Shown here: one piece after another, positions 60,701-63,203 of the stretch | How the letters are laid out: every line of letters starts with the position of its first letter | Position numbering within the stretch: position 1 is the stretch's first letter | Source of the DNA: Synechococcus sp. MEDNS5 | GTDB taxonomy: Bacteria > Cyanobacteriota > Cyanobacteriia > PCC-6307 > Cyanobiaceae | Assembly: GCF_014279875.1 (NCBI RefSeq) | Contig: NZ_CP047952.1 | Location: forward strand, 186,001 to 250,000 | Length of the DNA: 64,000 bases | Reading direction: 5' to 3' | Translations under genes and position numbers: made by a program | The notes under the pieces: generated by a model | Seen by the model: the letters and a program-made list of their open reading frames with translations, nothing else | Database searches by the model: none | Told to the model about the DNA's origin: nothing

Positions 60701-62172
60701 GCGCCAGCTCCTGCACTGTTTGCATTGCCGCCGTTGCCGCCACCGCCGCCAATGCTTTGCACCACCACGGCACCGGCGAAGTCCTGCTCGGTAAAAACAG
60801 ATCCGTTGCTGAGGATGGCACTGGCGCTTCCCCCATTGCCTCCATCGCCGCCTGAGGAGCCGATGGCGATCACGCCCGAGCTGGTGCCAGCGTTTCCTCC
60901 GCCACCGCCGATGCTCTGCACCAGAATTCCTGTGGAGCCCGTATTGGTGCCTCCGTCTGTCCCTCCTGTGATCACGCTTCCACCGGTGAAGGTGAGCGAC
61001 GCTGAGCCGCCATTGCCCCCTCCTCCAGCTTCGGAACCGACTGTGGTCAGGCTGGTTTGATTGCCAACAGAACCACCGCCACCGCCGATGGCTTGCACCA
61101 GGACCCCCTGCGCGTTGTTGCCCGCGGTGCTGACGCTGCCTGCACTCATCACCAGTTCGGCGGTGCCTGCATCCCCGCCCGCTCCACCCTCGGATCCCCC
61201 GAGGTTGGCAACTGAAAGCCCTCCGGTGACAGCACCACCACCACCGCCAACGCTCTGCACGTTGATGCCGGTAACGCTGTCTCCAGAGACCGAGATTGTC
61301 CCAGTATTTGTGACTGAAACATTGCCGGCAGTACCGCCGGTTCCTCCTTGGCCGCCGTAGGTGATCAGGCCGCCTGAGCCTGTGGCGCCGCCTTGGCCGC
61401 CTACCGATTGCACCAAGATGCCGGAGCCACCCGGTCCATCACTTTGTTCAGAGCTGACCACGATCGAGCCGGCGTTGGTGACTGTGGCCAGCCCGGAGTA
61501 ACCCCCGCTGCCGCCGTCGCTGCTATCGGTGGAAGTAACGTTACCGTCACCGCCATCTCCGCCGACGCCACCGACGCTTTGGCTGAGGAGGCCAATGGCG
61601 CCGTAGTCGGTGGAGTCGACCGACACATTGACGCTCACGTCGCTATCAACGCTGAGGTTGACAACTTGGTTTTGCGATGAGCCGCCTGCACCGCCATTTC
61701 CGGGGTCTCCAAATGCGCCGGCATTACCGCCATCACCGCCGTTGCCGGCTTGGGCTGAAGCGATGCCGCCTACGACGTTGTCGAAGCCATCAATCAAGTT
61801 GGCATCGTTCACGGTGATCGACACACCGCTACTCAGCACAACGGTGACGGAACCAGGGCTGGCGCCTTGTCCACCATTGCCACCATTGCCGAAATCGGGG
61901 CTGTCGCCTTTAGAGCCTGTGTTGCCTCCGGAATTTGCACCACCGGATTCCGTCAGGCTGCCCCCCAAGGTGTAAGTAACAGTGGGGCCAGGATTGCCAA
62001 TTCCGTAGATGTAGGGAGCTGTGGTGACGGTGCCCGAACCACCACTGCCGTAGAAATAATTGCCACTGCTTCCGCCGATGTTCTCGGTTTGGGCGATGCC
62101 ACGACCCATTGACCCACACGCCAAAAGCAGGGTGGGCAACACGATCATCAGCCGTTGGGCAGAACTTCTCAA
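39016..62172 (-). CDS. Giant glycine-rich autotransporter, about 7,700 residues
   Basis: One open frame of about 7,718 codons, roughly 0.7 MDa. A TTG at 62172 is preferred as start because AAAAGGA lies five bases upstream and a signal peptide begins there (MRSSAQRLMIVLPTLLLAC); a longer frame to ATG 62328 lacks a ribosome site and a signal at its N-terminus. The passenger (about 41.2-61.7 kb) is a chain of about 110 units, each with a QS(I/V)GGGGG-type turn, followed by G-rich, S/T/N-rich beta-helix-like rungs (VTVTNSGxIxTxG). Units are longer (70-110 residues) in the N-terminal third and about 55-60 later. After a linker, the last 305 or so residues form an autotransporter barrel ending FRWKF. 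By analogy it is exported by Sec, inserted by BAM, and displays a giant fibre on the cell surface. Function unknown (adhesion, grazing defence, aggregation or motility are possible). Confidence 0.88.
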   Translation of the reverse strand: MRSSAQRLMIVLPTLLLACGSMGRGIAQTENIGGSSGNYFYGSGGSGTVTTAPYIYGIGNPGPTVTYTLGGSLTESGGANSGGNTGSKGDSPDFGNGGNGGQGASPGSVTVVLSSGVSITVNDANLIDGFDNVVGGIASAQAGNGGDGGNAGAFGDPGNGGAGGSSQNQVVNLSVDSDVSVNVSVDSTDYGAIGLLSQSVGGVGGDGGDGNVTSTDSSDGGSGGYSGLATVTNAGSIVVSSEQSDGPGGSGILVQSVGGQGGATGSGGLITYGGQGGTGGTAGNVSVTNTGTISVSGDSVTGINVQSVGGGGGAVTGGLSVANLGGSEGGAGGDAGTAELVMSAGSVSTAGNNAQGVLVQAIGGGGGSVGNQTSLTTVGSEAGGGGNGGSASLTFTGGSVITGGTDGGTNTGSTGILVQSIGGGGGNAGTSSGVIAIGSSGGDGGNGGSASAILSNGSVFTEQDFAGAVVVQSIGGGGGNGGNANSAGAGASVAVGGNAGGGGVGGAVSVGTDSSASSAIRLTTIGFQAPGLLVQSIGGSGGTGGSATSVAVGSAASYSLAVGGEGGTGGNAGTVTVGSTDLPLQVNVATLGAYSTGVSINSIGGGGGNGGNAVSASVSVESYSVGVGGSGGAAGNGSSVSVTLAGELQTRGFQAPGLQVQSIGGGGGNGGSSMAVSGGAIAAAPAIGGSAGAGGNAGDVTVSFSGPIETRRGYSPGAIISSIGGGGGTGGSSLSVSAGTVSASVAVGGDGGAGGSGGDVNATLAGDITTQGESSPGALIQSVGGGGGAGGSAVSGSMTAGVVSGGVAVSLGGDGGSGNSAGSVSLSFNDSTIKTGRSVEGILIGHSPALLVQSVGGGGGQGGSSVSGSVSLSTDGSYSGSFGLGGSGGNGGTGGAVTVSLTNMVLDTLGDYSAGLIAQSLGGGGGQGGSSTSMQASASGGTSVSVGGVVGGSGGGGANASSVSVINSGGNISTKGDFAPGLYVQSVGGGGGSGGSTTTLGLSASSSTSVSGSVSIGGSGGGGGTGGAVNVTNSARSISTKGDHSPGIVAQSIGGGGGTGGSTTTLNGSAGGSTSVSGGVSLGGDGGSGSSAGDVSLTTSGVVITGDTLRPDLLLPAGAFSYGILAQSVGGGGGAGGSTSTYNLSASTSGDAVTLGADFGGDGGDGGTGGNVSVTVSGSISTVGFQATGLLAQSVGGGGGAGGSTQSLSASASKGDESYTGSLSLGMGGSGGDGQAAGAVVVEGPAADSLLRISTSGVMALGLNSQSIGGGGGQGGSSMAASITESPSQYSFGASAVEGGSGGTGGTGGSVQLGTSSTSPLRVVIDTTGLAADAVLAQSVGGGGGAGGGAISSGDGGSFSTNMSFGAQGGAGGNSGSVNVYLLGDISTRGTHSSGLIAQSVGGGGGAGGSAISGSTTGDADVDFSFGASVSDGGDGGGGGNAGAVSVSFGGSINTRGVGADGLFIQSVGGGGGRGGAAISKASSSSSSSDTGNSSTSTSGSATMSFGGEGGDGGDGGSASLQALSDIKVSTRGTNAAAITVQSIGGGGGRGGKANANSTTDGNADFSFGASAASGGDGGSGGGGGSVSLGSSSNVVKAQASTEGVNAIALLLQSVGGGGGIGGSSQAGASGGNLSASFAMGGDGGNGGTGGAITVFTDGTYLTQGTLSHAVLIQSIGGGGGQGGSATSNADPSMASEDDSTSADSDFSFGASGGSGGDGGGGGSAGSISGSISGLIRTLGDSAIGLFAQSVGGGGGAGGAVTSGASSGSGNLSASASFAMGGDGGNGGRGGSINLDVPNGLRVATGDSALGTGHGSHGILLQSIGGGGGTGGSVVSSSTVGTSSSNTSMSFGLSTGDGGDGGFGANSGSVNLGSSRSPAALTVETSGDNAMAVFLQSVGGGGGAGGSVNSTSAGGNLSASFAMGGDGGVGGTAGAVSLFADGTYLTRGATSHAVLLQSVGGGGGQGGAVTANATPVSSDDSANASFSFGASGALSGSGGRGGNGSRVTAGLSGSIRTLGDSAIGLFAQSVGGGGGAGGSVTNVADSGGGELSASTTMSMGGAGGSGGSASSVQLTTPAKLTVITGDSSAGTGHGSHALMLQSVGGGGGQGGSVVSSTTAGTSTSNSSFSFGATLATSGSGGAGGAGGQVSLGSSGQPADLRLQTSGDNAMAVFLQSVGGGGGAGGSVNSTSAGGNLSASFAMGGDGGVGGTAGAVSLFADGTYLTRGATSHAVLLQSVGGGGGQGGAVTANATPVSSDDSANASFSFGASGALSGSGGRGGNGSRVTAGLSGSIRTLGDSAIGLFAQSVGGGGGAGGSVTNVADSGGGELSASTTMSMGGAGGSGGSASSVQLTTPAKLTVITGDSSAGTGHGSHALMLQSVGGGGGQGGSVVSSTTAGTSTSNSSFSFGATLATSGSGGAGGAGGQVSLGSSGHPADLRLQTSGDNAMAVFLQSVGGGGGAGGSVNSTSAGGNLSASFALGGPGGNGGTASDVAFYGDGTFITTGNLSHAVLLQSVGGGGGQGGSVTSNADGTSEANSEYSFGASAASGGNGAGGGWSGAVKASLSGRIITTGQGSLGVFAQSIAGGGGAGGSVTSNSDGGNANVSVATSFAMGGAGGSGGSAGSVSLFAPETLTVITGDSDRNLGSGAHAILLQSVGGGGGTAGSVLGSNVSASTANSSVSLGASAAVTTDGGNGGTGGDVLVGSANQPAQLNLITSGDNAHALFLQSVGGGGGSAGTVNSGNASGNLSTSFSMGGAGGNGGQSGQISAYVDGTIVTTGDNSHGFLLQSVGGGGGQGGSVTENAASVAGTSSGSIDTIYNFGLALDENDDSSGGNGGIGGRTTGSITGNVITSGDQSIGVLIQSIGGGGGAGGTVINTSDSADATYSSVMSASMGSDGGTGGDGGRINLSPGQSRNLTVLTSGEASPAILLQSIGGGGGQAGTVIAKAKASSTQASLGGGGGNAGAIQVNVGDLQIQTTGNNSNGLTLQSIGGGGGAASHTISNQQTGALNLELAIGSSGGDGGNGNNLSFTNDSGRILTSGAASTALMLQSIGGGGGLINTVAGGTEGSLVQLSGSIGGAGGNGGDAGNINATSASNLVTTGVNAIGLYAQSIGGGGGGTGITIADSEGRTSVVGSLLIGGSSGSGGNGGAITATNSGTILTTNTQSHGIFGQSIGGGGGRLAVGGGGNSLRNTGSLQIGGTGGSGGDGGSVAISNSGSIEVRGQGAYGLAGQSLGGGGGSVSSTSALTFSLGANGGRGGDSSAINITNSAPITTTGRDGIALSALSIGGGGGDAGLTINDVTLGARGGSVGDAGAITITNNGALSTSGVNATGIVARSIGGGGGRVTGSVNQSDIQLGASGDSSGNGGRVTVTNRGTITTSKRNATAVTVSSIGGGGGEAASGYSNATLGSINASGAASAISLTNTGTLITEGMDSAAMLVQSIGGGGGSIDQISGNAQLGSKAAVGAQNGGTLNLTNSAELQTSGSFAPIVMAQSVGGGGGHVSNVGGSASLGSQSSASGSNLDGANLQVNSNGDLLINNGDYSPAMVAQSIGGGGGWIGPVANTLLAGSTNGVGSMSGGNVNASNNATIVTRGAYSGAINLQSIGGGGGTAGSVGTTVQLGSARSGSNQSGGKISLTNRAYLSGIKDFSPLINLQSIGGGGGLAGAVRGTTGTIQLGSTQNRGGVSDGGDINLNQRGDELVSTGNNSAVIRVQSIGGGGGAVASTLTNVNLGASGSGSGSGGTVTVTNQGVLISKGRNAMGLLAQSIGGGGGLVGLSRGSRLTLGGSLQGSGGAVTVTNSGAITTLGSNSAALLAQSIGGGGGAIATATGAITQLGGSEASLANAGEVTVTNRSGLQTAGNGSPTLIAQSIAGGGGFVAETNSIQDASSLRVSLGGNALGQANAGRVQISNSGERLLTTGTISPALVVQSVGGGGGWSLLESTNTAQLGSAGGSSLQGDAVNVTNTAPIITRGDSSAAAVIQSIGGGGGVVGNAVSNLSLGATQVQGQLISGDITTSQTGSITTFGASASALVIQSIGGGGGLGASTTGDAQLGQIGRSSTGNSNSGSVRYQGQGAALQTVGINAPALVVQSIAGGGGWLGTVTGNATLGIKGRGSGTAGSIEVSSTHDSVTTEGRNSAGMLVQSIGGGGGYTGLTLGDDLTLGANQQGNTVGGSVQVTNRSSITTLGLNAIGLMAQSVGGGGGTSATGQGSTITLGASGQGQANAGSVSVTNSGVIQTRGRGSAALIVQSIAGGGGFISQANGSEDYTLTFGATGNVSGKSGSVDVNSSAALLSTRGDSAPVFTAQSIAGGGGYAPVNAADRASTRLGTNGSNGDSSAGDVTVNNRSDLVSLSNNAPALIAQSIGGGGGVMASAGGRLQLGGTDLGDVAQGGSIAVTNSGLIDTRGQTSPALIVQSIGGGGGSAGGSGGSSAQLGATNASARRGVSGGDVQVTSNGTSITTRGLGSAGLVAQSIGGGGGRMGSSSSTATLGGTGLQTGNSGNVSVVNRSVITTLEGASAALVAQSLGGGGGIIALSEGNSLQLGGSDLVLAQAGDVTVNNAANLRSRGRTSPLLTAQSIGGGGGFTTIVNNPLFNQTIVLGSNGLSNGNAGDVNVTNSGGLVSTGASSSAMVVQSIGGGGGIARRLGSEALSFDLQLGSIDTEDARGGNVDVTNNGRGIFTTGDYARPLLVQSIGGGGGWITTNVDASTEALLGATTASGNTSAGNVNVDNNATLSSTGKGAAALVAQSVGGGGGLIGDQAGSVVMGSVRSSGLASGGSVQLTNSAAITTSGLDAPAALAQSIGGGGGRSNNLSGDLRMGIVNSSGSLTASGNAVTLTNRGSTVVTSGQNSGGLIAQSIGGGGGYAGSQTSDDGASSTDASSRLGGGTGLISLQNTYTLNGGSVSLSNRAEITTTGLQSPGVLAQSVGGGGGVAGRLGNQSIRFGMNGSATANAGAVTITNSGAISTALRGSSAVVAQSVAGGGGFASGSDSIEVNLGAKGAVRSQAGAVTVSNSNDLTTLGTGAVGLLAQSVGGGGGFLSDVSRSNRFGTGDTLNLGAIKSNNSSAGAISIENSAERIVTRGDGASALLVQSVGGGGGWAAFDQNQIKEGQFGQQEGINASGGDLTVTTSGGILTLGADAQGLRLQSIGGGGGASSASIQKLQLGSTNASGALFGGDINFTNSGTIITRGDSAAAMALLSLGGGGGTLFGTVDTRADFGATGSTGAGSSLSGGDITAFNRGEGAFTEGQNAPAFVVQSIGGGGGMVNTLQGTVHLGSRNSEGRQLGGDVATTNEANLNTSGDNSAGLIVQSIGGGGGFSALETRNALQDSLVLGSSLSSQSSSGGRLSLSNQGRIITAGAASPGLVAQSIGGGGGSIQGLGIARTGSLLLGSRSATNANAGVVELSPLRGRIATSGSRSAGAVVQSIGGGGGWALVDSLSTTTLGATQLSSGSGGAVSVVLDGLLLTTGTISPGIVVQSVGGGGGFAGDSKGDATLGSSNSSGDLSVNGSSGLLYPVACPIGSCPVQPVEQAVLVDIEGAVTTTGDTSPVMLVQAIGGGGGRLSQVEGNADLGMDGSTGSADGGSIRVISNSGANLTSLGDHSAALMVQSIGGGGGSVNNVNGTLRLGSRGLGSSAGGSVTLNGPFKAITQGEESPGVVLQAIGGGGGYASDVAGERIRLGTLSSGNTAAGAVRAISANWQISTEGRNSPGLVLQSIGGGGGVAYTSSASVAMGGEVIGVTRAGAVSLISKGTSRIQTTGSSSPAVISQSIGGGGGYVGGDGSGRAPVVALGGGGTQLGGSGSVELNISRGTRLITSGKESQGVLAQSIGGGGGYTSQNGLVMRLGMTGGRANAGDVTVDNQGSIITLGASSEGVIAQSIGAGGGSAGNSQVSLVLGANNASGDAGDVVVNNRNGRVSTAGTYSIGVVAQSVGGGGGRVGLANGSMTLGANGGGGNAGDVTLNNAGGLIATSGAYAPAYLMQSVGGGGGQVGLGDSDGSGIVVLGGGVDGTYGSGGTLTLINAGGSLQAEGPFSPGVIHQSIGGGGGWIGNVSNGSVQLGGLNTDESTGADLTLILPFEVLTVGDNSPGVVLQSIGGGGGVVADVSGNATLGGTINRGVDTRGGSLTYTQLQRSVTTLGNDSPGVVLQSIGGGGGLLAAVDGSVAVGSDSKPGSDVSAGLISASNGAPITTNGISSPGFTIQSFGGSGGLVGSAPTSVIAGGSGQGDSRAGAIELTNRGAIITTGANSSGVVLQSIGGGGVYTTTAGGAAIRLGGSVVGLNDSGSIAFTSRGAIRTVGANGAAIVAQSIGGGGGAVFGLEDAEVPSVRLGSDTATSNGAGTVTLTIEDNLSSFGAGSPAVLAQSIGGGGGYAPIASREAQAGATSSSGLDGKAVSILIRANATTTGFSSDGLIAQSIGGGGGMVGSTTDRLQLGAGNGGNGDAAAVTIRSTETITTTGDQSIGISAQSIGAGGGRAGRADGSMDLGANGARGDAEAVTLNLTSLEPRDDGSIVTTGRQSPAFVLQSIGGGGGLVFPNANSSNGDLLLGGGDLGSQGQGAAISFTAGRRSRVITSGDGSSGLAYQSIGGGGGYAGNTSANAQLGGRYRGASSGAKLELVSQVATATQGRNASAMLVQSIGGGGGRVGDVGGNANLGGNSETILPNTADGSGGAITLTLDTALTSSGDAATTVLAQTIGGGGGLAGAIGANANLGGLGRGNRSAGSLALSIDNRVGSAGSNSPALLAQSIGGGGGSLDTVAGNLSLGRNTTLTSPNSGNTSAAALSLSLNSGAQLFSSGNTSPAFIAQSIGGGGGFAASTTGSVQLGAGGTGTLNADASAGAISFSNTGAAISTSGNLSPAVVLQTIGGGGGYTTGGTSTSFSATGHAGTSTASADISASNSGIISTSGDNSFGLLLQTIGGGGGVSGSSSGSVSLNNTNTASNSGSISFSNTGTIATSGTGSHAVVAQTIAGGGGFVFGGVSKDDSTSLLGNPTGSSGDINIDNSGVITASGTNAVALLFQNATGGAFLYQNPDGSVSAITEGVIDGTSPAGEVVVRNSGVIQATGQGGVGITKSTNLLSSGNLRVENAAGAVIQGGDGGSAINLPTSRVERVNNYGTIIGGSDGTSPAITGPGGPDEINNYGEISGDIIIPGITRNIYNAPDARMESQLVDANGNVTLTQSGVINPNGEYRIGNLVVNANYDTTDTSLYEADLVLRSGETDNLTTNFRANLNGTVELLANQVGQAMPGTFISEGIVDAKQGITIGDLKLVAPKSAVASFSFDLIDNNQDLSFLYTVDYAPSGLDPNSTAVGQAINDIQAAGSTNKFESTAALIFAQETTNDLNSLYRQLSGATSAAFPQATITAGLGFQQDVNNALDSAILNQLQRCIAEVQQLQPDQDYTGDPADCGKWRSWVNAGGSGATTPASGSSDQAGYNTTAFNTTIGADTLIGSNTLVGIAGRFDNLWTTTGEPNTFGETEGWSGMLYAKQRLGSATWLTGTFGAGGFNTDITRQVNIPGYPATENATSNSTALGGTLQISQVINTGNRGSLIPSLGLSWLQLNQNSYSESTSSNNRAYQQPGNPLIAYPDPGKASYSLRYDNVSYSSVPLELALEFKQPFQTNGMTVIPRVSVGYAWDLGNTNRDLTAQFTAAPGSSFTVAGVTAPSSWWNIGLGLDVVMNDKLSLYVNGLGQLSPGSTESINYGGGFRWKF
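54734..56514. repeat. 837-bp tandem duplication inside the giant gene
   Basis: Unit A (54734-55570) and unit B (55571-56407) are the same 837 bases (279 codons, in frame), followed by a 107-base partial third copy (56408-56514). In the stretches compared I find one difference (G at 54868 versus T at 55705, His versus Gln). Each unit encodes several GGGGG-type repeats. Near-identity at synonymous positions, when neighbouring repeats differ widely, marks a recent tandem duplication. Confidence 0.9.
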
Positions 62173-62448
62173 TATTTTCCTTTTGCAGAGAGATTTTAAA
62201 GTGTTTGAACCTGACTGCAGAAATTGCAGGATTTGCCCACATTGGTTTGTACAGCGCAATTGGCTGGTAGTTCGTAGTTGGCGCGCAGCATGGGGTGTGT
62301 GGTAACGCGATTCGGGGCTTTGCGGCATCGTCTTTGTCGATCTCGCCGTGGTTGTTTGAGCGCAAGGTCTTGAAAGGAAGCGATGGCCTGTGATTTGTAA
62401 GGCAGAAGCATCGGTAATCGATGCTTTAATTGGTGCGAGATTTTGATC
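62173..62448. promoter_or_regulatory. Divergent region between giant autotransporter and Tic22-like gene
   Basis: About 276 bases between the preferred starts of two divergent genes. It must hold the promoter of the 23-kb gene. A TTTAAA-type stretch at 62204-62211 precedes its ribosome site too closely to be convincing as a -10 box. An AAAAGGA ribosome binding site (minus strand, about 62178-62184) lies five bases before the TTG. The other side carries the inverted repeat listed separately. Confidence 0.4.
62406..62430. promoter_or_regulatory. Inverted repeat overlapping an extended -10 box
   Basis: AAGCATCG (62406-62413) and CGATGCTT (62419-62426) form perfect 8-base arms around GTAAT. The right arm overlaps TGCTTTAAT (62422-62430), a TGn-extended -10 candidate ending 18 bases before the ATG of the secreted protein. 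It could be a repressor operator on that promoter or an mRNA hairpin; the sequence does not decide. Confidence 0.4.
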
Positions 62449-63135
62449 ATGATGGCCAAAACGATCTCTGCGGCTCTCGCACTCGTTGGAATGTCTTTGG
62501 CGGCGCCAGTTGCGTATGCGTTGGAGCCTGAAATGGTGGACGGCAAATTTAAAGAGGTGAGGGTGCTGACGCCTGTCACCAAGGCAGGAGAGCTAAAGCC
62601 ACTCAAGCAGGCAGGAATGGTGGCTTTTTTCTCGCCTCTTGCAGCTGATTTGTTTGCCCAGGAGTGGCGTAAGCGTCCTGGCAATGAAGGTGAATTTCGT
62701 GTGGCTCCTTTGGCCTTGACGCAGTTTGAGTCTGCATACCTGGCGGCAAAAGAGAGCAATTCAGATCTTGCTAAGACTTACGTTCCTGACCCCGCGCAAA
62801 TTCCTGCTGTGGTGGGTCTGCAACTTCAGCAAGGCCGGACCATGGAGGAGGCTCGATCATTAGCGCGCCGCGAGCCTTATGTGTTCTGCCCTGATCCTTT
62901 GGTGCGCATCACCCAAACCCAGGATGGCAAGTCTTCCACTGTTGTTCCTTGTGCGTTCACATTTACATCCATGGCATTGCTGGTGAACCGCACCAACCAG
63001 AATGCCAAGGCTCCGACTGTTCTGCGGGCTTATTCCCTCCAGGAGATGGTGCAATTCTTGAGTGAGCAGTCTGGCGATGATGCTCGCAATCTGGTGATTG
63101 CCTCTCCAATTGCTGCTCCAACTGCCGAGAATTAA
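62449..63135 (+). CDS. Secreted protein, possibly Tic22-like periplasmic protein
   Basis: A 228-residue protein with a clear signal peptide (MMAKTISAALALVG... cut near VAYA). The mature part has GMVAFFSPLAADLFAQEW, FRVAPLALTQFESAYLAAKE and TYVPDPAQIPAVVGL. This resembles the repeated unit of Tic22-family proteins (hydrophobic strand, helix with xxAxxF, then V-P-x-x-x-Q). Two Cys (VFCPD and VVPCAF) could form a disulfide. Cyanobacterial Tic22 is reported to act in the periplasm in outer-membrane biogenesis. If the assignment holds, its place between two giant autotransporter genes suggests help with their export. Starts at ATG 62449 or the next ATG; followed by a strong terminator. Confidence 0.55.
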   Translation: MMAKTISAALALVGMSLAAPVAYALEPEMVDGKFKEVRVLTPVTKAGELKPLKQAGMVAFFSPLAADLFAQEWRKRPGNEGEFRVAPLALTQFESAYLAAKESNSDLAKTYVPDPAQIPAVVGLQLQQGRTMEEARSLARREPYVFCPDPLVRITQTQDGKSSTVVPCAFTFTSMALLVNRTNQNAKAPTVLRAYSLQEMVQFLSEQSGDDARNLVIASPIAAPTAEN

Positions 63136-63161
63136 GGTTCATACGGTGTTTACACCTGAAT

Positions 63162-63190
63162 AAAAAAACGGCCCTAATGGCCGTTTTTTT
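63162..63190. terminator. Bidirectional rho-independent terminator
   Basis: ACGGCC (63168-63173), loop CTAAT, GGCCGT (63179-63184), flanked by seven A on the left and a T run to 63190 on the right. The A run gives a U tract on the opposite strand, so it can stop the secreted-protein transcript and the convergent autotransporter transcript alike. Confidence 0.9.
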
Positions 63191-63203
63191 ATTGGAGGTT
63201 GTT

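Noticed and set aside
41200-61700. Regularly spaced short DNA repeats rich in CCACCGCC, resembling an array
   Set aside because: Spacing is in codons, copies diverge at third positions and they encode the GGGGG turn; this is a protein repeat, not a CRISPR array.
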